From Solirubrobacter ginsenosidimutans (GTDB taxonomy: Bacteria > Actinomycetota > Thermoleophilia > Solirubrobacterales > Solirubrobacteraceae), in contig NZ_JAPDOD010000056.1 of assembly GCF_027587205.1 (NCBI RefSeq), forward strand, positions 1 through 56,694: 56,694 bases of DNA, in the 5' to 3' direction. The translations under genes were made by a program, and so were the position numbers. This document shows positions 18,808 through 27,433 of this stretch, piece by piece (the first letter of the stretch is position 1; each line of letters starts with the position of its first letter). A model generated the notes under the pieces. The model was not told the origin of the DNA, did no database searches, and saw only the letters and a program-made list of their open reading frames with translations.

Positions 18808-19380
18808 ATGCTCCAGCCGCCGTTCGCGGAGCGCCGCCCAGTCGTCCGCGAGGCCGTCGAGTGGGCCGCACGCATGCACGCCGACCAGCGCCGCGCGCTC
18901 GATCGCGCGCCCTTCGTCCTGCACCCGCTGGAGGTCGCGTCGCTCCTGAGCGGCCGCGGGTTCGACGACGAAGTGCTCGCCGCTGGCATCCTGCACGACG
19001 TCGTCGAGAACACGACGGCGACGGTCGCCGACGTGGCCTCGCGCTTCGGCGAGCGGGTGGCGGAGATCGTCGCGGCGGTCAGCGAGGACCCGTCGATCGA
19101 GGACTACGACGAGCGCAAGGCCGCACTGCGCGAGCGGGCGCGGGCGGGTGGGATCGCCGCGCGAGCCGTCTACGCCGCGGACAAGCTCGCCAAGGCGCGC
19201 GAGCTTCGCTCCCAGGCCGCGAGCGACCCGTCGGTGCTGGTGGACGCGCACAACCTGCTCAGGCTCGAGCACTACCGCCAGAGCCTCGCGATGCTCGTCG
19301 AGGCCGGCGACGACCAACCGATGGTCGATCAGCTCGCGTTCGAGCTGTGGGCGCTGCGGGCGCTGCCGCCTGAGGCGTGA
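18808..19380 (+). CDS. HD-domain small alarmone hydrolase-like protein (Mesh1/SpoT-hydrolase type)
   Basis: The 190-residue protein consists of an HD hydrolase domain alone. It has the RelA/SpoT hydrolase order of motifs: HADQRRALD, FVLHPLEVASLL near 31-42, AAGILHDVVENTT with the HD pair near 62-63, and YAADKLAKARELR near 125-137. No synthetase or TGS domain is present, and the length fits small alarmone hydrolases. The family removes pyrophosphate from (p)ppGpp, and some members act on NADPH. The substrate is inferred. Confidence 0.85.
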   Translation: MLQPPFAERRPVVREAVEWAARMHADQRRALDRAPFVLHPLEVASLLSGRGFDDEVLAAGILHDVVENTTATVADVASRFGERVAEIVAAVSEDPSIEDYDERKAALRERARAGGIAARAVYAADKLAKARELRSQAASDPSVLVDAHNLLRLEHYRQSLAMLVEAGDDQPMVDQLAFELWALRALPPEA

Positions 19381-19388
19381 TCGCCCGG

Positions 19389-19394
19389 TAGATT
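19389..19394 (+). promoter_or_regulatory. -10 element TAGATT
   Basis: TAGATT lies 11 bases before ATG 19406 and 5 before an in-frame GTG at 19400. It is placed like the other leaderless promoters in the window. Confidence 0.4.
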
Positions 19395-19405
19395 GGCGGG
19401 TGAGG

Positions 19406-20002
19406 ATGAGCACGCCGACCGCGTCGAGTCCGCTGGAGACCGTCGCCCGCAATCACGGGGCGACGATGGCCTCGCGCCACGGCCGGCGCGTGCCCGCGAA
19501 CTTCGGGTCCGTGGGCGCCGAGGAAGCCGTCTGCCTCCGCGCGGTGGGGATGGCCGACCGCTCGGACCGCGACACCTTCGAGCTGCGCGGCACGCCGTCG
19601 GTCGTCGAGGGCGCGCTGATCGCGGTGGGTGAGTTCGCGTGGTGCTCGTTCGTCACCGCCGACCGGGCGCTGGCACGCTGCGAGCACGAGCACGCCGCGG
19701 CCTGCCGCTCGTTGCTGGCCAATCTCGACGGTTTGAATGCCGCGAATCGGACCGCCGCCTTCGCCGCCATCGGCCTGATCGGGCCGCGCGCGAAGCAGCT
19801 GCTGATGGAGATCGACCTCAACCCGTCGGGCGTCGTGATCCAGGAGGCGCTCGGCTGCTACGAGATCATCCTCCCCGCCGAGCGCGGCCCGCAGTTGTGG
19901 GAATACCTGCTCGAGGCGGGTGCGCCCTACGACCTCGCCTGCGTGGGGCACGACGCGCTGGACCGGCTTTCCGCCGCCCACCGTTTCGATGAGACCACCT
20001 GA
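19406..20002 (+). CDS. GcvT/sarcosine-oxidase-gamma-like folate-binding domain protein
   Basis: The 198-residue protein resembles the aminomethyltransferase-like fold of SoxG and related proteins: an early SPLETVARNHGATMASRHG, then EEAVCLRAVGMADRSDRDTF and LRGTPSVVEGAL, and a late GCYEIILPAERGPQLWEYLL. Such domains bind tetrahydrofolate for one-carbon transfer or iron-sulfur repair. It lacks the second half of true GcvT, and no glycine-cleavage or sarcosine-oxidase genes adjoin. GTG 19400 is an alternative start. Confidence 0.6.
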   Translation: MSTPTASSPLETVARNHGATMASRHGRRVPANFGSVGAEEAVCLRAVGMADRSDRDTFELRGTPSVVEGALIAVGEFAWCSFVTADRALARCEHEHAAACRSLLANLDGLNAANRTAAFAAIGLIGPRAKQLLMEIDLNPSGVVIQEALGCYEIILPAERGPQLWEYLLEAGAPYDLACVGHDALDRLSAAHRFDETT

Positions 20003-20027
20003 GTGCCCCGTCGCCTGATCCCGCCTG

Positions 20028-20053
20028 CGGCGGGGCGCGCCGGCGCCCCGCCG
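20028..20053. terminator. GC-only hairpin between convergent genes
   Basis: An 11-bp perfect stem of C and G (20028-20038 with 20043-20053) has a 4-base loop. It sits between the stops of two convergent genes, with no T-tract on either side. It probably ends transcription from both sides, perhaps with Rho or a GC-hairpin mechanism. Confidence 0.6.
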
Positions 20054-20062
20054 TCGGCATGA

Positions 20063-21328
20063 TCAGTGGTCGGGTCGGAAGGCGAACCAGCGGTGCCAGC
20101 GCGCGACTCGTTCGCCCAGCTGCGCGCCCTGGACGTCAGCGGTGCGGAAGTGGATCCCGCCCCACACCCGCGCCTCGATGATCTCGTCGAGCACCTGCGA
20201 GAAGCGCTCGAAATGTCGCGTCTGCCCGGGGAACCGCGGGCTGCTCACGTCGAACGCGATCCGGTCGGTGTGGAAGAAGTCCTGCAGCGTGTTGATGATC
20301 GAACTGGAGACGCAACTGTGCCCGGACGGATGGTCGGGGAAGTTCGGCGTCGCCAGACCCGCCTGCGTCGACGGGTCGAACAGCGGTAGCCAGTTCGGGT
20401 CGGCTTCCGTCTTCGGATTGCCGTCGGTGCCGGCGTTGCGGATGGCGTCGATCGGGCGCCAGAACAGGTGACGGTACTTGTCGTTCCAGCACGAGATCGC
20501 CGCGTCGGCCGCCGCCAGCGTGACCCTGCCGAACAGGCGCGCGTTCTGCGCCGGGCTGAGCTGGTAGCGAGCGGAGAGGTCCCGCAGAACGCCGCCGTAG
20601 AGCTGCAGCGGCTGCGCCTGCCAGAAGACGGCCGCCATCGTCTGGTCCGCGGTGCGGGTGGTGCTGGCGAGCGCGCCGATCTCCTTGACCTCGTTGAGGT
20701 CGCGCGCGTACGCCCGGCTCGTCAGGGGGTTCGGGCCCGGGGTCCCGAACCAGCGTGCGCTCGGGATGACGAACGGCCGCACGTCCCCCACCCACCAGGC
20801 GGGGTCGACCGCCGTCAGCGGCGGCGAGACGCGCCACGCTCCGGGTTCCGTCCCGAGCGGGTACGGATACGGCGCCCCGTGGGCCATCCGTCCGTCGTTG
20901 GCTCGCGCGGCCAGCATCGCCGCGGCCGCGGCCTCACCCGCGGCGATCCCGCGGGCCCGGCGCTCATCGGCGGGCAGCTTGGCCAGGGAGGCGTCGTAGT
21001 TGGCCTGTAGCACCGTGGCCTGCGCCGGGTAGAGCGCGACGAGCACCCGGAACGCCGCCGTCGCCGCTGCCGCGTCCTGCGACGCGGGGCGCCGCACCGG
21101 CGCGACACGCAGATACGGCCGGTGACTCCGGTCGATCGCGTTCACGGCGTCGTAGACGGCGCCGTGAACCATCGCGAAGCTGAGCGTGGAGGCGTGTGCC
21201 GTCGGCGGCGGGACGGTCGTCAGGATCGTGTTCTGCGCGTGCAGGTTCCAGTCGATGATCGCGTCGCCGCGCGCAATCGCCGGGAACGCGAACAGCACGC
21301 CAAGACAGATGACAACGAGCCGTTTCAT
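20063..21328 (-). CDS. Secreted vanadium-haloperoxidase/PAP2-superfamily protein
   Basis: The 421-residue protein has a signal peptide (1-21) and the vanadate/phosphate pocket of vanadium chloroperoxidases: a Lys/Arg-Pro element in YRHLFWRPIDAIR near 287-299, PSGHSCVSSS near 338-347, and ARVWGGIHFRTAD near 387-399 with the conserved Arg, His and Asp. The family oxidises halides with peroxide or removes phosphate; which of the two is not readable. The ATG overlaps the stop of the upstream FAD oxidase as ATGA, so the two secreted or redox products are made together. Confidence 0.88.
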   Translation of the reverse strand: MKRLVVICLGVLFAFPAIARGDAIIDWNLHAQNTILTTVPPPTAHASTLSFAMVHGAVYDAVNAIDRSHRPYLRVAPVRRPASQDAAAATAAFRVLVALYPAQATVLQANYDASLAKLPADERRARGIAAGEAAAAAMLAARANDGRMAHGAPYPYPLGTEPGAWRVSPPLTAVDPAWWVGDVRPFVIPSARWFGTPGPNPLTSRAYARDLNEVKEIGALASTTRTADQTMAAVFWQAQPLQLYGGVLRDLSARYQLSPAQNARLFGRVTLAAADAAISCWNDKYRHLFWRPIDAIRNAGTDGNPKTEADPNWLPLFDPSTQAGLATPNFPDHPSGHSCVSSSIINTLQDFFHTDRIAFDVSSPRFPGQTRHFERFSQVLDEIIEARVWGGIHFRTADVQGAQLGERVARWHRWFAFRPDH

Positions 21329-22707
21329 GACGCCGGCTCGATGTTCTGGTTGACGCGGAACGTGTTGTCGGGGTCGTAGGCCGCCTTCACGCGCGCCAGC
21401 CGCGCGTAGTTGCCGCGGTAGCTCGCCCGGACCCGCTCGCGCCCCTCGTCCATCATCATGTTCACGTAGGCGCCGCCCGCCGAATACGGGTGCAGCGCCT
21501 GCTGGTAGTCCACGCTCCAGGAGCGGATCGCGGGCACGTTGGCGGGGTCGGGGTCGACGCCCGCGTAGACGGCGTTGAAGGTCGCGTCGCGATACGCCCA
21601 GGCCGTGTCCTCGTTGCCCACGTCGTGCGCGGCGCCGTCGATCGCGTACAGGTGCATCGTCGACTTCATGGTCGGCATCTCGGCGCCGAACCGGGCGTGC
21701 AGCGCCACGGCCTCGTCAGGGAGGTCGTTGACGAAGTCCGCGCGCCAATACCACTGCTCGCCCTTCGGATAGAGGGCGTCGAACGCGCCCTGCAGCATCG
21801 CGTGGGGCATCGGCCCAGGGCCGTGCATCAGCGGCTCCGGCAGGGCGTCGAGGAACGGCTGCATGTCGCGCGTCGCGTCCTCCTCGCTCCCGACGTGGCA
21901 CCAGACGACGCCGCACACCTTGCGCATGTAGAGGTGCTCGGGGAACGGCGGGGCCGGCGGCACGGTGCAGAACGCGAAGAAGCCGTTGAGGTCGCGCGGG
22001 GCGGCCGGGAGGAACTCGCGGTAGACCGAGAGCACCTCGGTCGCCTGCTCGACCGGCCAGAACGTCGGCCCGCCGATGACGGTGCCCACCTCGTGCAGCC
22101 GGAACAGGAAGGAGGTCACGACGCCGAAGTTGCCGCCGCCGCCGCGCAGCGCCCAGAACAGGTCGGGGTGCTCGTCGGCGCTCGCGCGGACGGCGCGACC
22201 GTCCGCGAGCACGACCTCGGCCTCCAGCAGGTTGTCGATCGCCAGCCCGAACTTGCGGGTGAGGTGACCGAGGCCGCCGCCGAGCGTGAGGCCGCCGACG
22301 CCGGTGGTCGCGATGATGCCGCTCGGGGTGGCGAGGCCATGCTCGCCCGTGGCCGCGTCGACTTCACCCCACGTGCACCCGCCGCCGACGCGGACCGTCC
22401 GCGCGGCCGGGTCGACGTCGATCCGCTTGAACGCCGAGAGGTCGATGACGATGCCGTCGTCGCACGTTCCCAGCCCGCCGCCGTTGTGGCCGCCGCCGCG
22501 GATGGCGAGCGGCAGGTCGCGCGCGCGGGCGAGGGCAACCACGGCAGCCACGTCGTTGGCGTCGGCGCAGCGCGCGATCAGCGCCGGCCGGCCGTCGATC
22601 AGCGCGTTGTAGACGGGGCGGGCGTCCTCGTAGGCCGGATCGCCGGGGCCGATCAGTAGGCCGCGGAAGCCGGGCAGGTCCTGGGTGGGACTCATGAGAT
22701 CGCTCAT
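21325..22707 (-). CDS. FAD-linked oxidase, berberine-bridge-enzyme-like
   Basis: The 460-residue protein has the PCMH FAD-binding domain with IRGGGHNGGGLG near 78-89, whose His normally carries covalent FAD. It also has GVGGLTLGGGLGHLTRKFGL near 140-160 and the BBE C-terminal motif YDPDNTFRVNQNI. The second covalent Cys of some members is absent. The reaction is oxidation of an unknown alcohol, sugar or secondary metabolite with O2. I chose ATG 22707 because TAGCGT lies seven bases upstream; ATG 22695 is an alternative. It shares an operon with the haloperoxidase-like gene and diverges from a LuxR regulator. Confidence 0.88.
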   Translation of the reverse strand: MSDLMSPTQDLPGFRGLLIGPGDPAYEDARPVYNALIDGRPALIARCADANDVAAVVALARARDLPLAIRGGGHNGGGLGTCDDGIVIDLSAFKRIDVDPAARTVRVGGGCTWGEVDAATGEHGLATPSGIIATTGVGGLTLGGGLGHLTRKFGLAIDNLLEAEVVLADGRAVRASADEHPDLFWALRGGGGNFGVVTSFLFRLHEVGTVIGGPTFWPVEQATEVLSVYREFLPAAPRDLNGFFAFCTVPPAPPFPEHLYMRKVCGVVWCHVGSEEDATRDMQPFLDALPEPLMHGPGPMPHAMLQGAFDALYPKGEQWYWRADFVNDLPDEAVALHARFGAEMPTMKSTMHLYAIDGAAHDVGNEDTAWAYRDATFNAVYAGVDPDPANVPAIRSWSVDYQQALHPYSAGGAYVNMMMDEGRERVRASYRGNYARLARVKAAYDPDNTFRVNQNIEPAS

Positions 22708-22714
22708 GGGCGCG

Positions 22715-22720
22715 ACGCTA
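22715..22720 (-). promoter_or_regulatory. -10 element TAGCGT of the FAD oxidase operon
   Basis: TAGCGT on the minus strand ends seven bases before ATG 22707. No Shine-Dalgarno sequence is present. Confidence 0.5.
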
Positions 22721-22813
22721 AGCGCCTCAGACGTCCGCGTCATGACCCGCCCTGACCCACTTTCGGCCGTCCGTGATGCGACCCGCGCACCTACGCGCCT
22801 GGTCAGATCTGAC

Positions 22814-22819
22814 TATCGT
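22814..22819 (+). promoter_or_regulatory. -10 element TATCGT of the LuxR gene
   Basis: TATCGT ends six bases before GTG 22826. This decides the start of the LuxR-family gene, whose frame stays open upstream to 22685 over the divergent promoter. Confidence 0.45.
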
Positions 22820-22825
22820 CTGGCC

Positions 22826-25735
22826 GTGGGCGCCGACCTTCCCGGTCCGCTTTGTCTCCCTTCCGCATTCCCGTTCGTCGGGCGCGAGAGCGAGCTGGCG
22901 GCGCTGCGCGAGTTGCTCCCGACCGCCGACGACGCGCGTCGGGTGGCGGTGCTGGGCGGTGAGGCGGGCTCCGGGAAGAGCCGCCTGGTGCGCGAGCTCG
23001 CCGCCGAAGCGGCCGAGCGCGGCGCGCTCGTCCTCTACGGCGCGTGCGACGCGGTCGTCCGCGCGCCCTACGGCGCGTTCGTCGAGGCGCTCGAGCACCT
23101 CGCCCGCGTGCTCGAGCCCGCAGCGCTTCGCGCCGCTCTCGGGCCGACCGGCGGCGAGCTGGCGCGGCTGATCCCCGATCTCGGGGACCCGGCGCCGCGC
23201 CCCGAGACCGACCCGGACACCGTCCGCCATCGGCTGCACACCGCCGTGACGGACCTGCTGACAGCAGTGAGCCGCGACCGGCCCGTGCTGCTGGTGCTCG
23301 AGGACACCCACTGGGCTGACGCGCCCACGCTCGGCCTGCTCCGCCATCTGGCGCGGGCGAGCGGGCGGGCGCGGCTCCTGCTGCTCGTGACCTTCCGCGA
23401 CGCCGAGGTACCGGACGGGCTGTCGGAGACGCTCGCCGACCTGCGCCGCTCCGACGACGTCGTGCGACTGCGCCTCCCGGGACTCTCCGGCGAGGATGTC
23501 GGCGACTTCGTTCGGCGGGCCGGAGCGGGAGCCGACGTCGCCGAGCTCGCCCGGACGATCAGCGACCTGACCGCGGGCAATGCCTTCCTGGTCTGCGAGC
23601 TGTGGCGGGCGCTCGTGGACACCAACGTCGTCCGGGTGGTCGACGGCGAGCTGCGGCTCGTCCGCCCGCTGGCCGAGCTCGGCACTCCGGAGAGCGTGCG
23701 CGAGGTCGTGGGCGGGCGGCTCGCGCGGCTGCGACCGGAGACGAGCGACCTGCTGGAGCTCGCCGCGGTCGCGGGCTCGGAGTTCGGCCTCGACGTCCTG
23801 CGCGCCGTCGCGGGCCCCGGCGAGGCGAACGTCCTCGGCGCCCTGGACGAGGCCGTGCGCAGCGGCATGATCGAGGAGCTCTCGTCGGTGCGGCTCGAGT
23901 ACCGCTTCGCGCACGAGCTCGTCCGGCGGGCGCTGTACGACCGGCTGACCGGGCTGCGGCGCGCGGAGCTGCACCTGCGCGTCGGCGAGGCGCTGGAGGC
24001 GAGCGGCGCGCGCGGCGCGGCGGAGCTCGCGCACCACTTCACCGCCGCCGCGCCGCTGGCCGGCGCCGCGCGCGGCATCGCCTACAACGTCGACGCCGCC
24101 CGGCACGCGGCCGCCGCGCTGGCCTTCGACGAGGCCGCGGAGCGGCTGGAGGTCGCCCTTGGGCTGGGGGTGGTGTCCCCGGCCGAGCGCGCCGAGCTGC
24201 TGATCGAGCTCGGGCAGGCCAGGCACCGCGCGGGGCGGGCGGTCGAGGCGCTCGCCGCGTTCGCCGCGGCGGCGGACCTCGCGGACGCTTCCGAGCTCCT
24301 CGCCCGCGCCGCGATCGGATACGAGGACGCCTGTTGGCGCCCGGTCATCACCGACCAGCTCGCCGTGGACCTGCTCGAGCGGGCGGCGGCGGGGCTGGGC
24401 GAGGAGCCGTCGCAGCTGCGCGTCGGCGTGCTCGGGGGTCTCTCCCGCGCCCTGCTGATCCGCGGCGAGCATCTTCGCGGAGCCGCCGTGCGCGAGGAGG
24501 CGATCGCGATGGCCAGGCAGCTCGGCGATCGCGCCGCGCTCGCCACCGTGCTCGCCGCGAGCTACTGGTCGCGCGAGACCAACCCGCCGGGGCGGGTGCT
24601 CGAGGCGCTCACCGAGGCCCGCGACATCGCCGCCGAGCTGGGCGACGTGGAGCTCCGGACCGTGTCCATGAACTGGCGCGCAGGGATCCTCATGGCGCTG
24701 GGCGACATCGACAGCGCGCGGGACGAGGTCAACGCCGTGCGCGAGATCGCCGAGCGGGCCGCGCAGCCGTTCCATCTCCACGTGGCCGAGCATTGCGGCT
24801 CGGCGATCGCCTTGTGCGAGGGCCGGCTGGCCGACGCCGAGGCGATGGCGGAGCGCTCGCACGAGTGGAGTCGTCTGCTGACCGGCCGCGACGCGTCGGG
24901 TGTCTTCGGCATCCAGATGTTCGGCGTTCGCCGCGAGCAGGGCCGGCTCGACGAGCTCGCCCCGGTCTTGCGGCTGCTGGCCGGCGAGGGCGGGCACTGG
25001 CGCCCCGGGCTGGCGTCGCTGCTGGCCGAGCTGGGCATGGAGAGCGAGTGCCGCCGCGAGCTCGCCCGCGTCACCCGCGAAGGGCTCGACCAGTTCCGCG
25101 CGTCACTCTGGCTCGCCTCGTTGACGTATCTATCGGACGCCTGCGCGGCCGTGGGCGACGAGGTGACCGCCGAGGTGCTGTATCGCGAGCTCGCGCCGCT
25201 GGCCGGTGACAATGTGCTGATCGGCCACGTCGTCGCGTGCTACGGCGCGGCCGACCGCTACCTCGGCATGCTCGCCGCGGTGCTCGGCGACTTCGCGCGC
25301 GCGGAGCAGCATTTCGAAGCGGCGCTGGAGCTGAACCGGAGGATGGGCGCGCAGACGTGGCTCGCGCACACCGCGTACGAGTACGGGCGCTCGCTGCTCG
25401 TTCGCGGCGGCGACGAGCGCGCCGCCGCTCTCCTCGGCGAGGCGGAGGCGCTCGGCTCGCAGATCGGCATGCCCGCCCTGCGCCGGCGGATCGCGGCGCT
25501 GGGAGCGGAGACGCACCCCGCCACACCGTCGCTCCCAGACGGTCTCTCCTTCCGCGAGGTCCAGATTCTCAGCCTGGTCGCCGAAGGCCTCAGCAACCGC
25601 GAGATCGGCACCACGCTCTTCATCAGCGAGCACACCGCCGCCAACCACATCCGCAGCATCCTGCGCAAGACCCGCTGCGCCAACCGGACCGAGGCCGCCA
25701 CTTACGCCCACCGCCACGGCCTGGTCGAGGTGTAG
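22826..25735 (+). CDS. LuxR-family regulator with N-terminal AAA-type ATPase (LAL/MalT-like)
   Basis: The 969-residue protein has an ATPase domain beginning FPFVGRESELAALREL, Walker A GGEAGSGKS near 48-56 and Walker B LLVLEDTHWAD near 155-165. A long helical repeat (TPR-like) middle follows, and the last 65 residues form a LuxR helix-turn-helix (LSFREVQILSLVAEGLSNRE). Such proteins bind ATP and an inducer, then activate nearby genes. It diverges from the FAD oxidase/haloperoxidase operon, the most likely target by position. No signal peptide or membrane segment is seen. Confidence 0.9.
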   Translation: MGADLPGPLCLPSAFPFVGRESELAALRELLPTADDARRVAVLGGEAGSGKSRLVRELAAEAAERGALVLYGACDAVVRAPYGAFVEALEHLARVLEPAALRAALGPTGGELARLIPDLGDPAPRPETDPDTVRHRLHTAVTDLLTAVSRDRPVLLVLEDTHWADAPTLGLLRHLARASGRARLLLLVTFRDAEVPDGLSETLADLRRSDDVVRLRLPGLSGEDVGDFVRRAGAGADVAELARTISDLTAGNAFLVCELWRALVDTNVVRVVDGELRLVRPLAELGTPESVREVVGGRLARLRPETSDLLELAAVAGSEFGLDVLRAVAGPGEANVLGALDEAVRSGMIEELSSVRLEYRFAHELVRRALYDRLTGLRRAELHLRVGEALEASGARGAAELAHHFTAAAPLAGAARGIAYNVDAARHAAAALAFDEAAERLEVALGLGVVSPAERAELLIELGQARHRAGRAVEALAAFAAAADLADASELLARAAIGYEDACWRPVITDQLAVDLLERAAAGLGEEPSQLRVGVLGGLSRALLIRGEHLRGAAVREEAIAMARQLGDRAALATVLAASYWSRETNPPGRVLEALTEARDIAAELGDVELRTVSMNWRAGILMALGDIDSARDEVNAVREIAERAAQPFHLHVAEHCGSAIALCEGRLADAEAMAERSHEWSRLLTGRDASGVFGIQMFGVRREQGRLDELAPVLRLLAGEGGHWRPGLASLLAELGMESECRRELARVTREGLDQFRASLWLASLTYLSDACAAVGDEVTAEVLYRELAPLAGDNVLIGHVVACYGAADRYLGMLAAVLGDFARAEQHFEAALELNRRMGAQTWLAHTAYEYGRSLLVRGGDERAAALLGEAEALGSQIGMPALRRRIAALGAETHPATPSLPDGLSFREVQILSLVAEGLSNREIGTTLFISEHTAANHIRSILRKTRCANRTEAATYAHRHGLVEV

Positions 25736-25744
25736 TCATGGGAG

Positions 25745-25750
25745 TACGAT
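25745..25750 (+). promoter_or_regulatory. -10 element TACGAT
   Basis: TACGAT ends eight bases before ATG 25759 and follows the LuxR stop by 9 bases. This suggests the DUF4242 gene has its own leaderless promoter. Confidence 0.45.
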
Positions 25751-25758
25751 GAGCGTCG

Positions 25759-26055
25759 ATGCCGTTGTACGTGATCGAGCGCACCTTCGCTGAAGAGCTC
25801 GAGCTCACGACGGACGCCGTCCGCGAGATCGACGAGATCAACGCCGACGAGAACGTCCGCTGGCTCTTCTCCTTCCTCAGCGCCGACAAGCGCCACACCT
25901 ACTGCCTCTACGAGTCCCCTAACCCGGAAGCGATCCGCGCCGCCGCCAAACGCGCGAACGTCCCCGCCGACGCGATCGTCGAAGTCAGCGGCCTCGCCTC
26001 CCCGGACCTCGCCCCGCGCCTGCGCGAGTGGGCCGCGGTCCAAGCCACCACCTGA
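25759..26055 (+). CDS. DUF4242 (SCO4226-like nickel-binding) small protein
   Basis: The 98-residue protein begins MPLYVIERTFAEE and contains VRWLFSFLSADKRHTYCLYE followed by IRAAAKRANVPADAIVEV, the pattern of DUF4242 ferredoxin-like proteins. A Streptomyces member (SCO4226) binds nickel. The role in the cell is unclear. The 289 bases after it, up to 26344, show no gene I can support. Confidence 0.8.
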   Translation: MPLYVIERTFAEELELTTDAVREIDEINADENVRWLFSFLSADKRHTYCLYESPNPEAIRAAAKRANVPADAIVEVSGLASPDLAPRLREWAAVQATT

Positions 26056-26344
26056 CCCGCCTCACGCCCGCTCCGCGATTCCCGCGGACTGGCCGAACGG
26101 CGTGCTGATCGTGTCCCAACTGTCGTGCTCGCGGCTTGGGTCACGCGACGACGCTCGACGTGTGTCATCACCAAACACCACTCGCCGGCCGTCGGTTCCG
26201 CTCGCGCGACTCGACCGCGACAAGCTCGCGTTCGGCCCGGTTCGCATCGTCCGGGAATCCGATCGCGCCGCGTTCGGCCAATACCTGCGCGCTCGACGCG
26301 AGCGCCGTCGCACTCGCTCCCGGCACCGCAACGAAGGAGCGGCC

Positions 26345-27433
26345 GTGCCCCCGCTGCTCAATGGTGGGTTCGACGCCCACCCGGACCCGGACAAGTACAT
26401 CCATGCGGCGATGCAGTGGCATTTCGGCCGCGACACGGGCTCGCCGTTCTGGCTCGAGCGCGCTCGGTCGCTTGGCTTCGATCCGCGTACCGACGTCCGC
26501 AGCTTCGACGACCTGTCGCTGTTTCCGAACGTCACCGACGAGCTGCGCGACGTCCCCGCGACCGATCTGATCCCGCGCGGCTACGGCGATCATCCCGACA
26601 TCGTCGGGGTCTTCGAGAGCGGCGGCACGACCGGGTCTCCCAAGCGCATCGTCTTCCTGCGTGACACGTGGGAGCACAACCGCGAGTGGACGGTCGCCCA
26701 CTACGCAGCGCGCGGTGTTCCGCGCGGCCGTGGTTGGCTGGCGCTGTTCCCGAGCGGGCCGCACATGGTCGGCGAGCTGTGGCGCTCCCACGCGGCGGCG
26801 ATGGACGGGACCCTGTTCACGATCGACATGGACCCGCGCTGGGTCAAGAAGCTGCTCGCCGCCGGCCGCCGCGACGAGGCCGACGCCTACTCCGAGCACC
26901 TGATCGAGCAGGCGAAGTTCGCCCTCGAGACGCAGGACATCGGCGTGCTGGTGGCGACGCCGCCGCTGCTCGAGCTTCTGGCGCAACACGATGACCTCAT
27001 CGCGCTCGTCCGCCAGAAGGTCCGCGCGATCGTGTGGGCGGGCGCCCACATGGACGCCGACACGCGAGCCCTGCTGCGCACCGAGGTGTTCCCCGGGATC
27101 GAGCTGATCGGTCTCTACGGCAGCACGATGGTGCTCGGCGCGGCGCTGGAACGGCCCGGCCTGAGCGCCGACGACGCGTGCATCTTCGACCCGCCGTCGC
27201 CGCAGATCTCGTTCCGGGTCGTCGACCCCGCGACCGGCGGCAACGTCGGCTACGGCGAGCGCGGCCAGGTGGTGATGAACCACGTCAGCACGTCGTTCCT
27301 GCTGCCGAACAATCTCGAGCGCGACGTGGCCACGCGGATCCGTCCGCCCGAAGGGCAGGTCGGCGACTCGGTCGCCGACGTCACACCGGTGGGCGCCTTC
27401 GAGGGCGCCGACGTCATCGAGGGGGTGTACTAG
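26345..27433 (+). CDS. AMP-forming acyl-activating enzyme, EhpF-like
   Basis: The 362-residue protein has the adenylation motif ESGGTTGSPKRIVF near 91-104, LIGLYGSTMVLG near 255-266 and a GERGQVVMNH segment near 306. It lacks the usual C-terminal lid of phenylacetate-CoA ligases. EhpF of the phenazine pathway in Pantoea is a 41-kDa protein of this short type, proposed to adenylate a phenazine acid. GTG 26345 has AAGGAG seven bases upstream, one of the few clear ribosome binding sites here. The next gene starts directly after its stop. The substrate acid is unknown; no phenazine core genes are in the window. Confidence 0.75.
   Translation: MPPLLNGGFDAHPDPDKYIHAAMQWHFGRDTGSPFWLERARSLGFDPRTDVRSFDDLSLFPNVTDELRDVPATDLIPRGYGDHPDIVGVFESGGTTGSPKRIVFLRDTWEHNREWTVAHYAARGVPRGRGWLALFPSGPHMVGELWRSHAAAMDGTLFTIDMDPRWVKKLLAAGRRDEADAYSEHLIEQAKFALETQDIGVLVATPPLLELLAQHDDLIALVRQKVRAIVWAGAHMDADTRALLRTEVFPGIELIGLYGSTMVLGAALERPGLSADDACIFDPPSPQISFRVVDPATGGNVGYGERGQVVMNHVSTSFLLPNNLERDVATRIRPPEGQVGDSVADVTPVGAFEGADVIEGVY

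Noticed and set aside
22727..24997. 756-codon minus-strand frame
   Set aside because: It is a shadow of the LuxR-ATPase gene with no domain of its own.
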